Source: Girardinichthys multiradiatus (lineage: Eukaryota > Chordata > Actinopteri > Cyprinodontiformes > Goodeidae). From it: a stretch of 64,000 nt of DNA. Positions 1 to 31,316 of this stretch are shown piece by piece. The first letter of the stretch is position 1, and the number at the start of each line of letters is the position of its first letter. The stretch lies in contig NC_061816.1 in assembly GCF_021462225.1 (NCBI RefSeq), positions 12,239,390 to 12,303,389 of the forward strand. Reading direction: 5' to 3'. The notes under the pieces are model-generated. The model was given only the letters and a program-made list of their open reading frames with translations, was not told the origin of the DNA and searched no databases. A program made the translations under genes and the position numbers.

Positions 1-20331
<20,331 letters not shown>

Positions 20332-20529
20332 CAAACATCCCCTCATCACCAGTCCAACAGGGAATCTGAACTTTGTTGGTTCCCTGGCTCACGTGTCTCA
20401 TTTCTGTAGATAAACTGTTGTTTCAAAAGTGGGAAATGAAGAACAATGACTGCACATTTCATCCTGCCTCCCACCCATCTTTCTCAATAGCCTAAAAGGC
20501 TCACTGACATGTACATATATACATATATG

Positions 20530-20537
20530 TGTATATA
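20530..20537 (+). promoter_or_regulatory. possible Pumilio-type motif in cask 3' UTR
   Basis: The octamer TGTATATA fits the UGUANAUA Pumilio-binding consensus and lies about 200 bp after the stop. It sits inside an alternating TA-rich stretch (20511-20540), so chance is a strong alternative. Confidence 0.25.
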
Positions 20538-20707
20538 TAAATGATAAACTACATGAATATGGTTCTGTCCTCATAGCTCAAGGTGGGGAGTGGTGGAGCA
20601 GTGTAGTAGATATTTTGTAATTTTCTTTTGTAATCGATGGATGGATGGATGAAAATATTGAAAAGGCAATAGCAAGCATGAACATAAAACAGTCCTATGG
20701 GGTTGCC

Positions 20708-20710
20708 TGC

Positions 20711-20743
<33 letters not shown>

Positions 20744-20746
20744 CGT
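20708..20746 (+). repeat. (GT)n microsatellite in cask 3' UTR or flank
   Basis: About 12 gt units followed by an atgtgcgcgcg variant tail. It is about 380 bp after the cask stop. Confidence 0.85.
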
Positions 20747-20929
20747 TGGCCTTTTAAAGGCACTTCTTGTGGTAATGTGTGTCCAACATCACCCCAGTCC
20801 CCTCGGCCTCTGTGACAAACAAGCCGGTCGTTGAAGCACATCAGAAGCTGCTACAGTGGCGACGACTCCCTGAGCTCTCAGTGTAGGTTTGGTTGAAGGA
20901 AAAAAGCACTGCTAACAAGTCTCTTTGCC

Positions 20930-20946
20930 CCCCCCCCCCCCCCCCC
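20930..20946 (+). repeat. poly-C run
   Basis: A run of about 17 C bases in the cask downstream region. Homopolymer length may be unreliable in assembly. Confidence 0.9.
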
Positions 20947-22303
20947 TCGCTGTCTATTTATTTCAATGACCCTCTGTGCCTTTCAGCTTGTTGAAGGAGC
21001 ACACTGCATCCCTCTTTGTTGCCGTTGTTTCATGCCTCCACTCACAACCACTGACGGCCTCTTGTTTACATGTCGGTTTTGCACAAAATGGACAATGAGG
21101 TAAAAGAAAACGTACATTTTGCCACCTTAGCTTTGATTTTTATCCTGCCCACATAACACAATCAGAAGGTACGGAAACACAGCAGGTTCTTCAGACACAA
21201 TCAGCAGAGGAAAAGCACCAACTTTAACTCAACTGGGCTCCAAAAACTGGAAGATGACCCAAAACCCTAAGGGGAAAACTGCCTTATCAGAGCCTCGAGG
21301 GGGGGAGGGGATGTTCTTACCACCTATGCACACCCCTGGTTTCTGCCAGGCAGACTGCCACAATGACTTTCTTCTAGCCCAACAGAGAGCCATGCTTGTT
21401 AAAACAAGGTCTAAGTGAAAGAGCAGAGCCTCAGCCCTAAAGCCACCGATTCAGAACTGTTACCTGTCGTCTTTAAAAATATGAAAACTATTCTTGTTTT
21501 GGGGCAAGAAAATAATTTTGTGTGTAAATGTTTCAATGGTGCGTACGTCATATGAGTGAATTACCAAGAGCCAGTGTATATTATCCCTGAAAAGAAGCTC
21601 AGTATGTGACATAAGTTTCTCACACAGCTCTCTCCTGTCCCACCTAAAGTCAGCTGAAGGCCTGAGAAAATCAAATCTAAAGAGTTATTTTAATCTGTGG
21701 TGTAGCAGCTGTTTTTGGCCACTTTTGGTAAGGTTTTATTTCATGTCCTGTGTAAATGACCTCTGCAACAACAGAAGCAGCTCTGGAAAAAAAAAAAAAA
21801 AACATGTTCTTTTTGTTATTTCATTTTTAAAGAAAATATATTTCCTTTTACGTGTTTAAAGTAAACTGCATCGTCTTCCTTTTTTTCATTGCAAGTTAGT
21901 GTGTGGGGTGTACTTTCTGTCGCATTTATAATACCGCTACTGCCTTTCAACATCACGAGCACATGCTCAGGTGTATAGAAGTTAACTCCCTAGTTACATC
22001 TACACAGAAGGTTTTGCTAAAAGTCCGTTAAGGGGAAAAAACCTCCTACTTTGTGTGGATTGTTTACTGCAACCATAAGTTCAGATTCTTCACCAGCATC
22101 ATGCTTTTTACATTAAGTGCCTGTAAAACTAAAAGTCCTGCTGACTGACACCATATCTGATTTTAAAATGTTTCAATAGTTGCCTCCTTACAGATTTCTG
22201 AAATGTTTCAGATCAAACTTATTTTTACATCAGATATCGATACCCTGGTTGGAAAACAAAATGCAGTTTTCAAATGTTGATCCAAAGACGTGAAGTAGGC
22301 TAA

Positions 22304-22570
22304 ATGATCTCAAAAAGCAACACGAAGTTAAACATGTTTGAGTCAAACCACAGTGAGATTCATTACACACAAATTGAGAAAACATGGAAAAGTGGTGGCC
22401 GGCCGACCAGAGTTACCCCAAGAGCACAAGCCAAATTCCATCTGGAGAAAGTTTTTACAGTCACGAGAAAACAGTTTGGTTGGAGGAGTCGAAGTGAGGC
22501 TTTCAAACCTAAAAACACCATAGAAATCGTCAAGCCTGGTGGTGGCAGTATGATGCTAGGCCTCTGAGGA
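22304..22570 (+). mobile_element. degenerate Tc1-like transposase remnant
   Basis: The segment reads SGGRPTRVTPRA (a GRP hinge) and later IVKPGGGSMMLG, resembling spaced Tc1 motifs with most of the domain lost. It lies in the cask-il1rapl1 intergenic region. Confidence 0.4.
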
Positions 22571-22639
22571 GTCTTATGGGGTTGCCAAACATCCACCTGA
22601 CACCTCAAAGAAACACGAGAATCTGTGACACTTCTGCTC

Positions 22640-23360
22640 AGCTGTGAGCGAGTGGCTAAAGAGATTGAAAAGCTGGTTTAGTGTTCAGAAGGTCCTGAGT
22701 TCAAGTCCTGCTATAGGTGCATCAGTATGCATCTTTTGTTATCAAAGTAAATATTGAAGATACAAAGATAAATGCGCTACAAGAACATGCTGAAATGTCA
22801 ACAGGCTCGTGGTGTTGAAGGTATGCCATCAGATCTTAACTAAGCTGGTCATGAGTTTGGTTCCTGGTAGCTGCCAGAAAAGGTAAGTGTTTTGTCAGCA
22901 TTGTTATTAAAGTGAACATTAAAAATGAAATGATTAATGTGCCACGAGAACATGTGAAAACAACACAAAGCTCATGGTGTGGTTGATAGGTCATCAGAAA
23001 TAAAACATGAAGATGAGAGTACAACTACTGGTGGGGTTTAAAACATATTTTAAAAGTAAATGTTTTCTAAACAACAAAATAAAAAGATAAATGCGCTTCG
23101 AGAACAGGTCAAAGTGTACGGGATCTATGGTGTGATGGGTATGTCATTGAAACTTCAGCAAGAAGGCCTGAGTTCAAGTCCTTGTGGAGTTAAGAAGGTG
23201 TTGTTTTGTCCCCAACCTATCAAGGACAATATTGAAAATAAAAAGATAAATGCGCTACGACAACAAATTAAAGTGTGAAGGGTCTGGTGTTGTGGTGAGA
23301 TTGTCTGCGACCGTAAGGCGCCGGTGGTGCAGTGTCTGAGTTCAAATCCTGCCCTGCTCA
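22640..23360 (+). repeat. tandem array of about 160-bp tRNA-like units
   Basis: The phrase gataaatgcgctac (or a variant) with gaaca after it recurs at about 22767, 22932, 23086 and 23244, a spacing of 165, 154 and 158 bp. Most units also carry a tRNA box-B-like gagttcaagtcc (22697, 23170, 23338, with a decayed copy near 22853). The first unit has a box-A-like gagcgagtggctaaag, as in class II (Leu/Ser) tRNAs. Acceptor stems do not pair, so these are not functional tRNA genes. A tRNA-derived SINE or satellite is the likeliest nature. Confidence 0.7.
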
Positions 23361-23658
23361 GAGCCTGGATCAACCAAAACATATCCCACTGTGGTGGGTT
23401 GGGGAGGGGGCCGTGTCTCCTCCCTGACTTCCAGAGAGGTTAATTGGAGGGGTTATGCACCTGGAAACAAGAACCTTTTATTTAATTGTCATTAGCATAC
23501 TCAGTTAAAACAAAACAAGTCATGTTGTTCATCTAGAAACATCAAGTTAGGGAAAACTCAAAATAATTTGTGTTGGATTAGTATGAAATTTAAAATCAAA
23601 GAGAAATAATGGTTGACTGTTTCAAGGTAGTCAATCCAACGAGTAGATGTATGTTCCA

Positions 23659-23729
23659 GGCCCAACGGTCAGGATTTGAACCAGACACTGCACCACTTGT
23701 GGTCACGAACAATCCCACCACTAGACCAC
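23659..23729 (-). repeat. tRNA-like unit, reverse orientation
   Basis: On the - strand it reads tggtctagtggtggg (box A-like) and, 50 nt on, ggttcaaatcc (box B-like). The flanks do not form an acceptor stem, so it is called a tRNA-derived repeat and not a tRNA gene. Confidence 0.55.
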
Positions 23730-23982
23730 AAATTATAATTACATTATTAGATTCAGATCACCTATGTCCAGTTGTAATCTTTCACTTTCAGGTCAGCTGC
23801 CCTGAAAGATTAAAGTCCTCTAAAATTGTGGGTGATGATGATACATGCCCACCCTAACCTGTCGTCCTGGCTCCCCCTTGCCGTGGCTCCTCTATATCTA
23901 GATGTTATGCTAATTTTCGGGATATTACTCTTCCCTGTCCAAACACTGATTTTGTATATTCTTTCTAGGTGAAGGTCTGGAG

Positions 23983-24051
23983 GCAGCAGGGCTTGAACCC
24001 AGAATCATCGGGTCCATGGCAGAGCGCCTTAAATCACATGGCCAACCAACC
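23983..24051 (-). repeat. second tRNA-like unit, reverse orientation
   Basis: On the - strand it reads ttggccatgtgatttaaggc (box A-like, class II tRNA style) and gggttcaagccc (box B-like). It is about 320 bp from the unit at 23659 and opposite to the array at 22640-23360. Confidence 0.55.
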
Positions 24052-24079
24052 AGCTGGCAAGCATAGAAATCTAGCTGGT

Positions 24080-25480
24080 ACAAGTGACAGGAGATTTTTC
24101 TTTCAGTGAAAGTTACTTGGGATAGCAACTTCCACATACTAGTGACATGATTTTAATGAGATGAATTTACATATAATTTTTGACTTGATGAAAGTCAACA
24201 TTTTAGCTACAGATTCAAATGTCACTGACTGATTAAAAGGTACGGTTCCCCAAAGTATCGTACAAAGCAGATCAGGTGATATATAGAAAGGGGAAGGATA
24301 AGTGAAGGGGGGGGTGGAGGAGGTGTTATTTTATTTAAAATGCTGTTGTAGAGTTTTTTGGATATCTCATGAACAACACTTGTTTAGGATTAGAGGGTAA
24401 TTAACAGGTTAGTGTGGATTACATTTTTCCCTCAATCATTGAAATCACCATTTCTGCATGTCTCCATTTAATTAATTACCTCAGATGTTTAAGGTTTGAC
24501 AGATCAGCTTTAACTTAAAATACAGCTTACCTGAGGACTCTGGTGACCCTGGGTCCTCTCCGCTGTGTGGCCGGACTTCCACTGCTCCACATGTAGGTGG
24601 CTTAGGTGGCTCAGCAAAGGTCAAATGTGAAATGATTCCAGCAGATGGCAGCGTTTACCTGCAAATTTCTACTCTCCTCAATTTTCTTTCTGTATTTTGT
24701 TAACTGAATGGGGATGAAAATTGTTCATAAAGATCAGCAGAATTTACCTTCCATTTTGATCCGCTAGTTGAAAACAACACTAAAGAAGTCTTCGTTAAGC
24801 CAGTGGATATTCATCCCATATTAGGTATAATAAAATAATGAATAACGACAGAGCCACTTTGCAAAAGTAAAAGTGGATGGTAAGTGGTCAGTGATCCAGG
24901 GAATTATGTTGTGAACTTCAGCATAACCTCAAAAGTGGGTTAATAGCTGTCTTCATCCCCTCTCAAAATTCTCCAAGCTCTATCTCTCCCTCACACTCCC
25001 AGTCTCTTGCAGCACACAGACAATTGGCCTGGTTCTTGGAGTAGGAGACATGTCACACAGGGCACAGATCACGGGGCTGCTTGTAACAAGGCCCTATGGG
25101 ACACCGAGAGGAGGGGCTGAGTAATACTCCTCACCAGTATGGAAACAAAACAGATGTTCTTCTATTGGTGTGTAATCTGTTCTCGCCACAGCGAACGGCT
25201 CCACTCATCCACCTCTCTTGGTGCTGCAGGCTTTTGTTAAGGGAGCTTATTATGGTGTGACACTGTAATGAAGTGAAAATTATTTCATGGGAAGGGGGGT
25301 GGGTGTTCACAGCTTAGGAACTCCATTTTTTCACACACCATATGGCAGCAGCTCAGTATAAAACATCTGGCAGCTTTCTATGTTTGCACAGGTGTAGGAG
25401 TTTAAGTGTTAAACAGATGAGTCAACGAAACAAGATGGTGACGTACATAAATGTGAAGTTCAGGACGCAGCGGATTGTTC
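24080..25480. other. intergenic, no recognised content
   Basis: A 1.4-kb stretch between the tRNA-like repeats and the next Tc1 scrap. I see no ORF of interest, RNA gene or known repeat. Confidence 0.5.
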
Positions 25481-25484
25481 CCAC

Positions 25485-25615
25485 GATGTAACACGGTGGT
25501 GGCAGCTGTCTTCTTCCGCAGGGACAGGTAAGCTGTCCCAATAAAATACATGGAAGTTAAGTGGATCATGTAAGGTGACAAAATGTCAAAGGGGTATAAA
25601 TAGAGTGGCCAGCTC
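25485..25615 (+). mobile_element. Tc1-like scrap of the 'ttcacacccct' family
   Basis: It contains tgtaacacggtggtggcagc and, 60 bp on, cccaataaaatacatggaag, the same end phrase as in the other family copies. It is short and decayed. Confidence 0.45.
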
Positions 25616-26264
25616 TACTGGCCTGTGTTGGCACTGCTTAACATCCCCAAATCCTTGCCTAAAATTAAAGTTGGAAAAAAAAGTGATGTTGAGCACGGTG
25701 CATCGTCTCTAATGAACATTCATTAAACAAGGACTAATTAGCACATTTATCTGAAGCACATGTGTTACATTATGTAGAACCTGACAGCAACGTTGCTTCT
25801 CTCTGGACAAGACCAACATAGTGAGTGACATAAAATCAGAAGGTGTGAAAGTTTTGAATCCAGATCACCATCAAAGAATCCACCATATCCATATCAACAT
25901 GACAAAGCCAAGATCTCGATCTCTAGCAACAACAAATTGCTCACACATGACCGCTGAGAGGTTTTTATTATATATTCTAGTCTCCTGTTGACTTATCCTT
26001 TTTTTTATCCTTACTAGTCATGATTCTGCTCCATTTTAAAACATTAAAACTCATAAATTCTTTACACACAGATTCATATATTTCAAGTATTTCATTTGGT
26101 CAATTTTGAGTAGTAAAAAGTATCTCCATGCAGCACTTGGTCAGGGCTCCTTATGTGTGAATTGCTGTATCCAGTATGTTGCTATAACAACACCCTTTGG
26201 CTTGTCTGCGTTGTTGGCTCTGGTCTTTCTTATGTTCCTCTTCACAATACTCTGGGGTCTGGCC

Positions 26265-26420
26265 AGTTTCAGAATAAGAATCAGAATCAGAATCAGCTTT
26301 ATTGCCAAGTTCGTACATACAAACAAGTAATTTGCCTCCAGTATACTTTGCTCTTTTGTTCTGTTTTTGCATTACAGAATATGCGGGTCAAGCTAGCAGA
26401 ATGTTACCATGGTAAATGGG
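26265..26420. repeat. fish retroelement tail with AGAATC repeats
   Basis: A short (aagaatcaga)-type repeat is followed by cagctttattgccaagttcg and acatacaaacaagtaatttg, a dispersed teleost repeat phrase. Class uncertain. Confidence 0.45.
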
Positions 26421-28120
26421 TGTAATTTTCCCTGTTGCTCATGGACATTTTTCTACCATCCTTTTTTCCTCCACTAAACTTTCCATAACTTTAAATATAA
26501 CATTTCTGTATTAAAAACCATTTTGTTAATAGTTTTATGTAATATTCAAATTGTCTGAGAAACCAAATTTTGGATTTCCTTTATCAAAATTAATAAGAGT
26601 CAATCTATGGATGTGGGTTTCACTTCAATTAAACAACTGAAATAATTGAACATTTCCATGAACATCAAATGAGATAATGTAATTTCTACATGTTTAACAC
26701 TATTCCCAGCTGTAGAGCCTAAGGTGATTGTGTCCAGAAAGCAATTAGGACTTATCTTAAAGTGCACGGAAAGATCTTAAAGTGTGTCTCAATGTAAGCA
26801 AGTCCTCTGATTTAGTCCCATTTTTAAATAAATCAGAGCTCATTCAGTCTCCAAGTAGAATAAGCCGAATAACCGATTGTTTTTCCAAAGCTTCAGCTCT
26901 GCCAAAAAAGCGCGATCAGGTGCATCGTCAGCAATCCATGCGGGTGCTTCATAAACAGAATGAGCTGGGTCTTTACTGTTGTTTGTTGGTTTTACCAAAT
27001 AAACTCATCACTCTCACTCTCTCCAAGCACAGCATACACAGGACTGAGAAATACCATTACCATAAATGTGGTTTTATTATTAATAACAGTATCTCTTTTA
27101 ATGAACATTGCAGATACATAATAGAAAATAAATCAGAAAACAGAGACGTCGTCTCTAAAGTCATGAAAGTGCCTGGAATAACTCTGTGCTATATATTCTC
27201 ATTAATATTAATCACCATCATGACCTTTCCAATCATCACCAGAAATGTCCTACTTATCCTACTTATCATGAACCAAAAAAGTTATTGTTGTCGAATTCAC
27301 AGAGCTTCTCAAAGCATGAGCATTTAATAGAAGACGTTGGAGTTAAACTCCAGTGAGGATTAATGGTTCCACTCTGAGAAACCTTGTGAATATTGACCAT
27401 CAGGTTCCATGAATATGACTCGATTGTCTTCATTTTAATATTGTTTAGGTTTTATTTACACATTTGCCATATCTGAGCTCCCTATTCAGAGACCGTGCTC
27501 CTGAACACATCAGTGCTGTAGTTTACCTTGGAGGGAACAGTGTGAAATAAAGACTGATTAAAAAAAATCTCAAATGCAAATGTGCCAGCTTACACTTAAA
27601 TAATTTATATAAAAAAACAAAACAATCCAGACCTTTTCTCAAACCTTACACAACAGAAAGATTAAAAAGCAAAACATTAGAGGAGGGGAAAGGACAATTT
27701 TTCATTTATGGTCTTACAAATTCATCACGTTGCATATTTCATGGCACAAAATGAATCGTCTGGGATGCCGATGTTAGTTCCTATGAGAACTGAAAAGGTA
27801 TGTGGACATGGATCTGAGGCGACGTGAGAATGGCTCTTTACTGGGTGGAATGGTACCGATCAAGATGGGAGGTAAATAATCTTTTGTGAATAACATCTGT
27901 TCCCATTGGCTTGCTTTGGTCTAAAGTTGCTTTACTATGGTAGCTGTAAACCGGGATTTAATTAGCATCATCCATTACTTATGCTGTATTTGGAAGGGTT
28001 TTATTCTAAAAGGCTACTAGTTTTAAAAATAATTTACCCTATATTCATTAGCTGTTTATTAAATGTAAATATATTTCAATTTAAAGGTTAATCCGATATT
28101 AATATTTAGTCAAATCTTTC
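26420..28120. other. intergenic, one long unrecognised ORF
   Basis: AT-rich sequence between the genes. A 181-codon open frame (26782-27327, +) has no recognised domain and no splice context; two hydrophobic stretches near its end (CYIFSLILITIMTFP) come from AT-rich composition. I do not call it a gene. Confidence 0.4.
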
Positions 28121-29140
28121 ATGAGGTCGGTCTTGAAAAGTGTTTTACGTTCCTTGTAAAAGTGGTCACATCATTTTGTCACGTTACAACCACAAACTCA
28201 TGTTTATTTAACTGGGAAGACTGGGTGGAGCAGAATTGTGAAGAAGGTGGAAAACGTTTTTTGCAATATTTTCAAACAAAAATCTGAAATGTGAGGTGTG
28301 CATTTGTATTCCTTTTCTTCCACACCCCTAAATAAAAACCAGCGCAACCACTTCCCTTAATAAGTTGTTTTACTAGTAAATATAGACCTGGAAGGTCCAA
28401 CATCCAAAAACAGAAGAGTACGAGAGCACCAATCTTGACTTTATGAAAAAGTGACTTTGTTGAAAAAAGGCCGTAAAACATTTGAACGAGAAGCTCGTAG
28501 GAGGCACAACAAACTTGTGCAAGGTGCTCTTTTTGGCCAATATACACAACATTATGCAGTGGAAAACGTGAACATACTCCCACCACTGTGAAACATGAAG
28601 GTGGCGGCATCATGCTGAGGGGATGGTGTCCCCTAGCAGGAACATGGAAGCTGGTCAGAGCTGATTGAAAGAGACATCATGTGGAGGAAAACTAACATTA
28701 AGCATATCCTTGAACACACCTTCCCCATGGTGAAACATGGGGGTGGGAGCATCATGCTGTGGTGATGCATTTCCCCACCATGGACACAGAAGGTTGTTAG
28801 AGTTGACTGGAAGAGGCCGTGTGTGATAAGGGAAACTAAAAGTATACATCACCTTGAACATACCATCCCAGATTTAAAACATGGTGATGGCAGCATCATG
28901 CTGTGGGGATGCTTTTCTTCAGCAGACACACAAAAGCTGGTCCCAGGGGTGGGCGAAATCCAAACGTATGTCACACTTTTCAGATTTTTACTTGCAAGCA
29001 TAATCTTTTCCTTCCACTTCACAATTTTCCACTACTTTGTTTTGCTCTGTCACATAAAATCCCAAAAAAGTAATTCCTAAAAATATTGTGGCTGCCAAAA
29101 CATGACTTTCAATAGGTATGAACTCTTTTCAGGGCACCAT
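28120..29140 (+). mobile_element. Tc1-like remnant with an internal triplication
   Basis: It starts with ttttgtcacgttacaaccac and ends with cacataaaatcccaaaaaag. The part encoding the [13 protein letters not shown] motif occurs three times in tandem at about 28588, 28730 and 28873, a period of about 142 bp. The third copy still reads [18 protein letters not shown]. There is no intact frame. Confidence 0.65.
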
Positions 29141-30588
29141 AGATGTTTTCCGACTCATTATGGAAAGAAATCTTTGTTGTCTACATTAGCAAACACTAAA
29201 TGTCACCTCAATGTGTTCAGCAGGGAAACATGAGAGCCCTGGGACTACAACTCACCTGGGGAGCGGATGGTAAACAAATAACAGGGCTGTCATTTAGGAG
29301 GAAATGGATAACTGAGATAATGGTTTAGCCCTCGACAGCCTTGTTTGGTCCTGTAGTGGAAACTGGGTAGAGTGACGATGGCTTTCTCCTTCATCCAAGC
29401 TGACATCATCGATAGCTTCATCCCTATTAAACTGGCGGTGAGCTGCTGCAATGACAATGAAATCGAATAAACATGATAGAAAAAGTCTGATGAGCTGTGA
29501 GTGGATTCGAAATGTCAAAACTCCCCCTTCAGATGTTCCTCTATGTCGTCCCTTTGATTTTTGGGAGCCAAGCAGTTCCACATAACAAAACAGTGTTTTG
29601 TTTTTCTGTTTTCCCAATCACTTCTAACAGAAACGTCATACATAGAACTTCTCTAAGCAAATATCCCTCAGTTACAAAAATATACTTTTCTTTTTTCATA
29701 AAATAATACACATAATTACTTTCAGTGATATACTCTTCTGTTAAGGTAAATAGCAAGGTTGCTCTTTTAAAAGGAAATGTCGCTGTGAGAGATAGAGATG
29801 TGAAGCCTAGCACCAAAGTCTTCTTTCTCCAAAAGCATTCAGACATAATCAGAGTTAAAACCCATTGGCATCCCATTATCCGGACTCCAAATTTTGCATA
29901 TTCTGGTTGAGCCCAAACTCTTGAACCTATATCTCACCCTTCTCCTGAGGGCTGCGACTCTTATCTATCCAACCCCCCCCTCCCCTCCCAAGAAATAAAA
30001 ACCCATCAAAAGCATTAGAAACTATACCAGCCAACAAATTAGGATAAAGGTAACAACAGTTCTACCAACACATCTTACAGGCCATTGCTTCACTTTAGTA
30101 CAAACTGAAACAAACAAGGAAAATAAAGATTCCCAACTGATGAGAAATATAAAGAAATGTCCCAAACACTGTTGCTACAAAGAATTAGAAAAACGTATGT
30201 ACAGGACCCTGTTTTCCTCGGCTATCGCGGTAAATTAGGACAGGTGTTGGCTTGTGTTACGTGAGGGTTTTTACAGGCATACAAAAAAAAAATTCTCCTT
30301 GCTTCTTTTTTTTTCTTTTTGTTGTTGTTCAGTTTTTAATAAAAGCTCTTATTAGACTAAAACAAAACAAGAAATTGTTGCCACCACCTTCTTCAACTGC
30401 AGTTTTGTCCACTGTATCTGATGTCCCCCCCTCCCCCACCTGTTGTTTCCTGGTGCAAATGTAACAGCAGCAAGTATCTTAGTGCCTTTCAGCTCCCTCT
30501 GGCTCCAGTGGATTCAGGGTCCGACTGCCAGCGCTGGGTCCTCCCTGTAGCGGACATCATTCAGATCCAGATCCACAGTCCAGCTCTG
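29140..30588 (-). other. il1rapl1: probable il1rapl1 3' UTR and flank
   Basis: This sequence lies downstream of the il1rapl1 stop on the - strand. No repeat family is recognised. No polyadenylation signal can be assigned with confidence, so the UTR end is not placed. Confidence 0.4.
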
Positions 30589-31316
30589 TCACCAGATGAC
30601 GCTGGATATACTGGTCTCTCTGGGAAGCAGCGGCAGCATGGCGTTGTTGCCGTGGCCCTCCTCCATGCTCTGCTGGCGCGGCGACTTGGACTGCGGCCGC
30701 TGTCCGTTGATGAGCGTCATGGGGATGTTGCAGTAGGTGTGCTGGTTGCCAAGCGAGGAGAGCGGCGGGAGCGTACCGCTGGGTGGCAGGTCGTAGTCAT
30801 AGCTACGGTAATAGTGTTTCTGCCTCATCTGGGTGTGGCATGAGTTGTGAAAGGTCGAACGCAATTCTGGGTGTGTCGTCGCCATGGCAGTGGAGGTAGC
30901 CGCTGCCATGGAGATAGCTGAAACAGTCTGTAGCTCGCCAAAAGCGCCCTGCTCGCTCACATCCAGCACCTGCTCGTGGGAGATGCTCAGGGGCTCCATT
31001 CGCTTGAAGGGCATCTCGTAGAGCAGCTGCTTCCAGAACTTGGAGTTGAGCTTGTTGCTGGACGGCCCGCGCCATTTGATGACCGTCAGCATTTTGATGG
31101 TGTGCTTGAGGGCCTCCACTTCCTGATAGTTCATGATGCCTCGCAGCTCGGCGCACTCGATCAGGATGACTTTGATCTCGCCGGTCACCAACATGTTGCG
31201 CAGCCGCGTCTCCAACTCAAAGATGCTCCACCCCCTCCTCACCACATAGCTGGGGGTCATGACGATGATGAGGCGCTTGCTCTGGTCCACGCAGCGTGCT
31301 ACGTCCTCGATGTAGG
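30589..31316 (-). CDS. il1rapl1: il1rapl1 terminal exon: rest of TIR and C-terminal tail
   Basis: The exon starts after acceptor gatccag and runs [42 protein letters not shown] (box 3 FW), then a roughly 150-residue tail with [13 protein letters not shown] and [14 protein letters not shown], ending SSVIW. It is 728 nt including stop TGA. The long tail after the TIR domain separates the IL1RAPL group from other IL-1 receptor family members. Confidence 0.95.

Larger units (their letters stand above)
20332..22270 (+). other. cask: cask 3' UTR and downstream flank, extent unknown
   Basis: This is non-coding sequence directly after the cask stop. It holds a GT-rich microsatellite, a run of C and a run of A. 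No AATAAA is evident close to the stop, so I cannot place the polyadenylation site. Several hundred bases or more are likely 3' UTR, as the family has a long one. Confidence 0.5.

Noticed and set aside
20937..20946. Poly-C run as a regulatory element
   Set aside because: Homopolymer runs of this kind are common and assembly length is unreliable; nothing points to function.
23659..24051. Functional tRNA genes on the - strand
   Set aside because: A- and B-box-like motifs are present but the flanks do not form acceptor stems.
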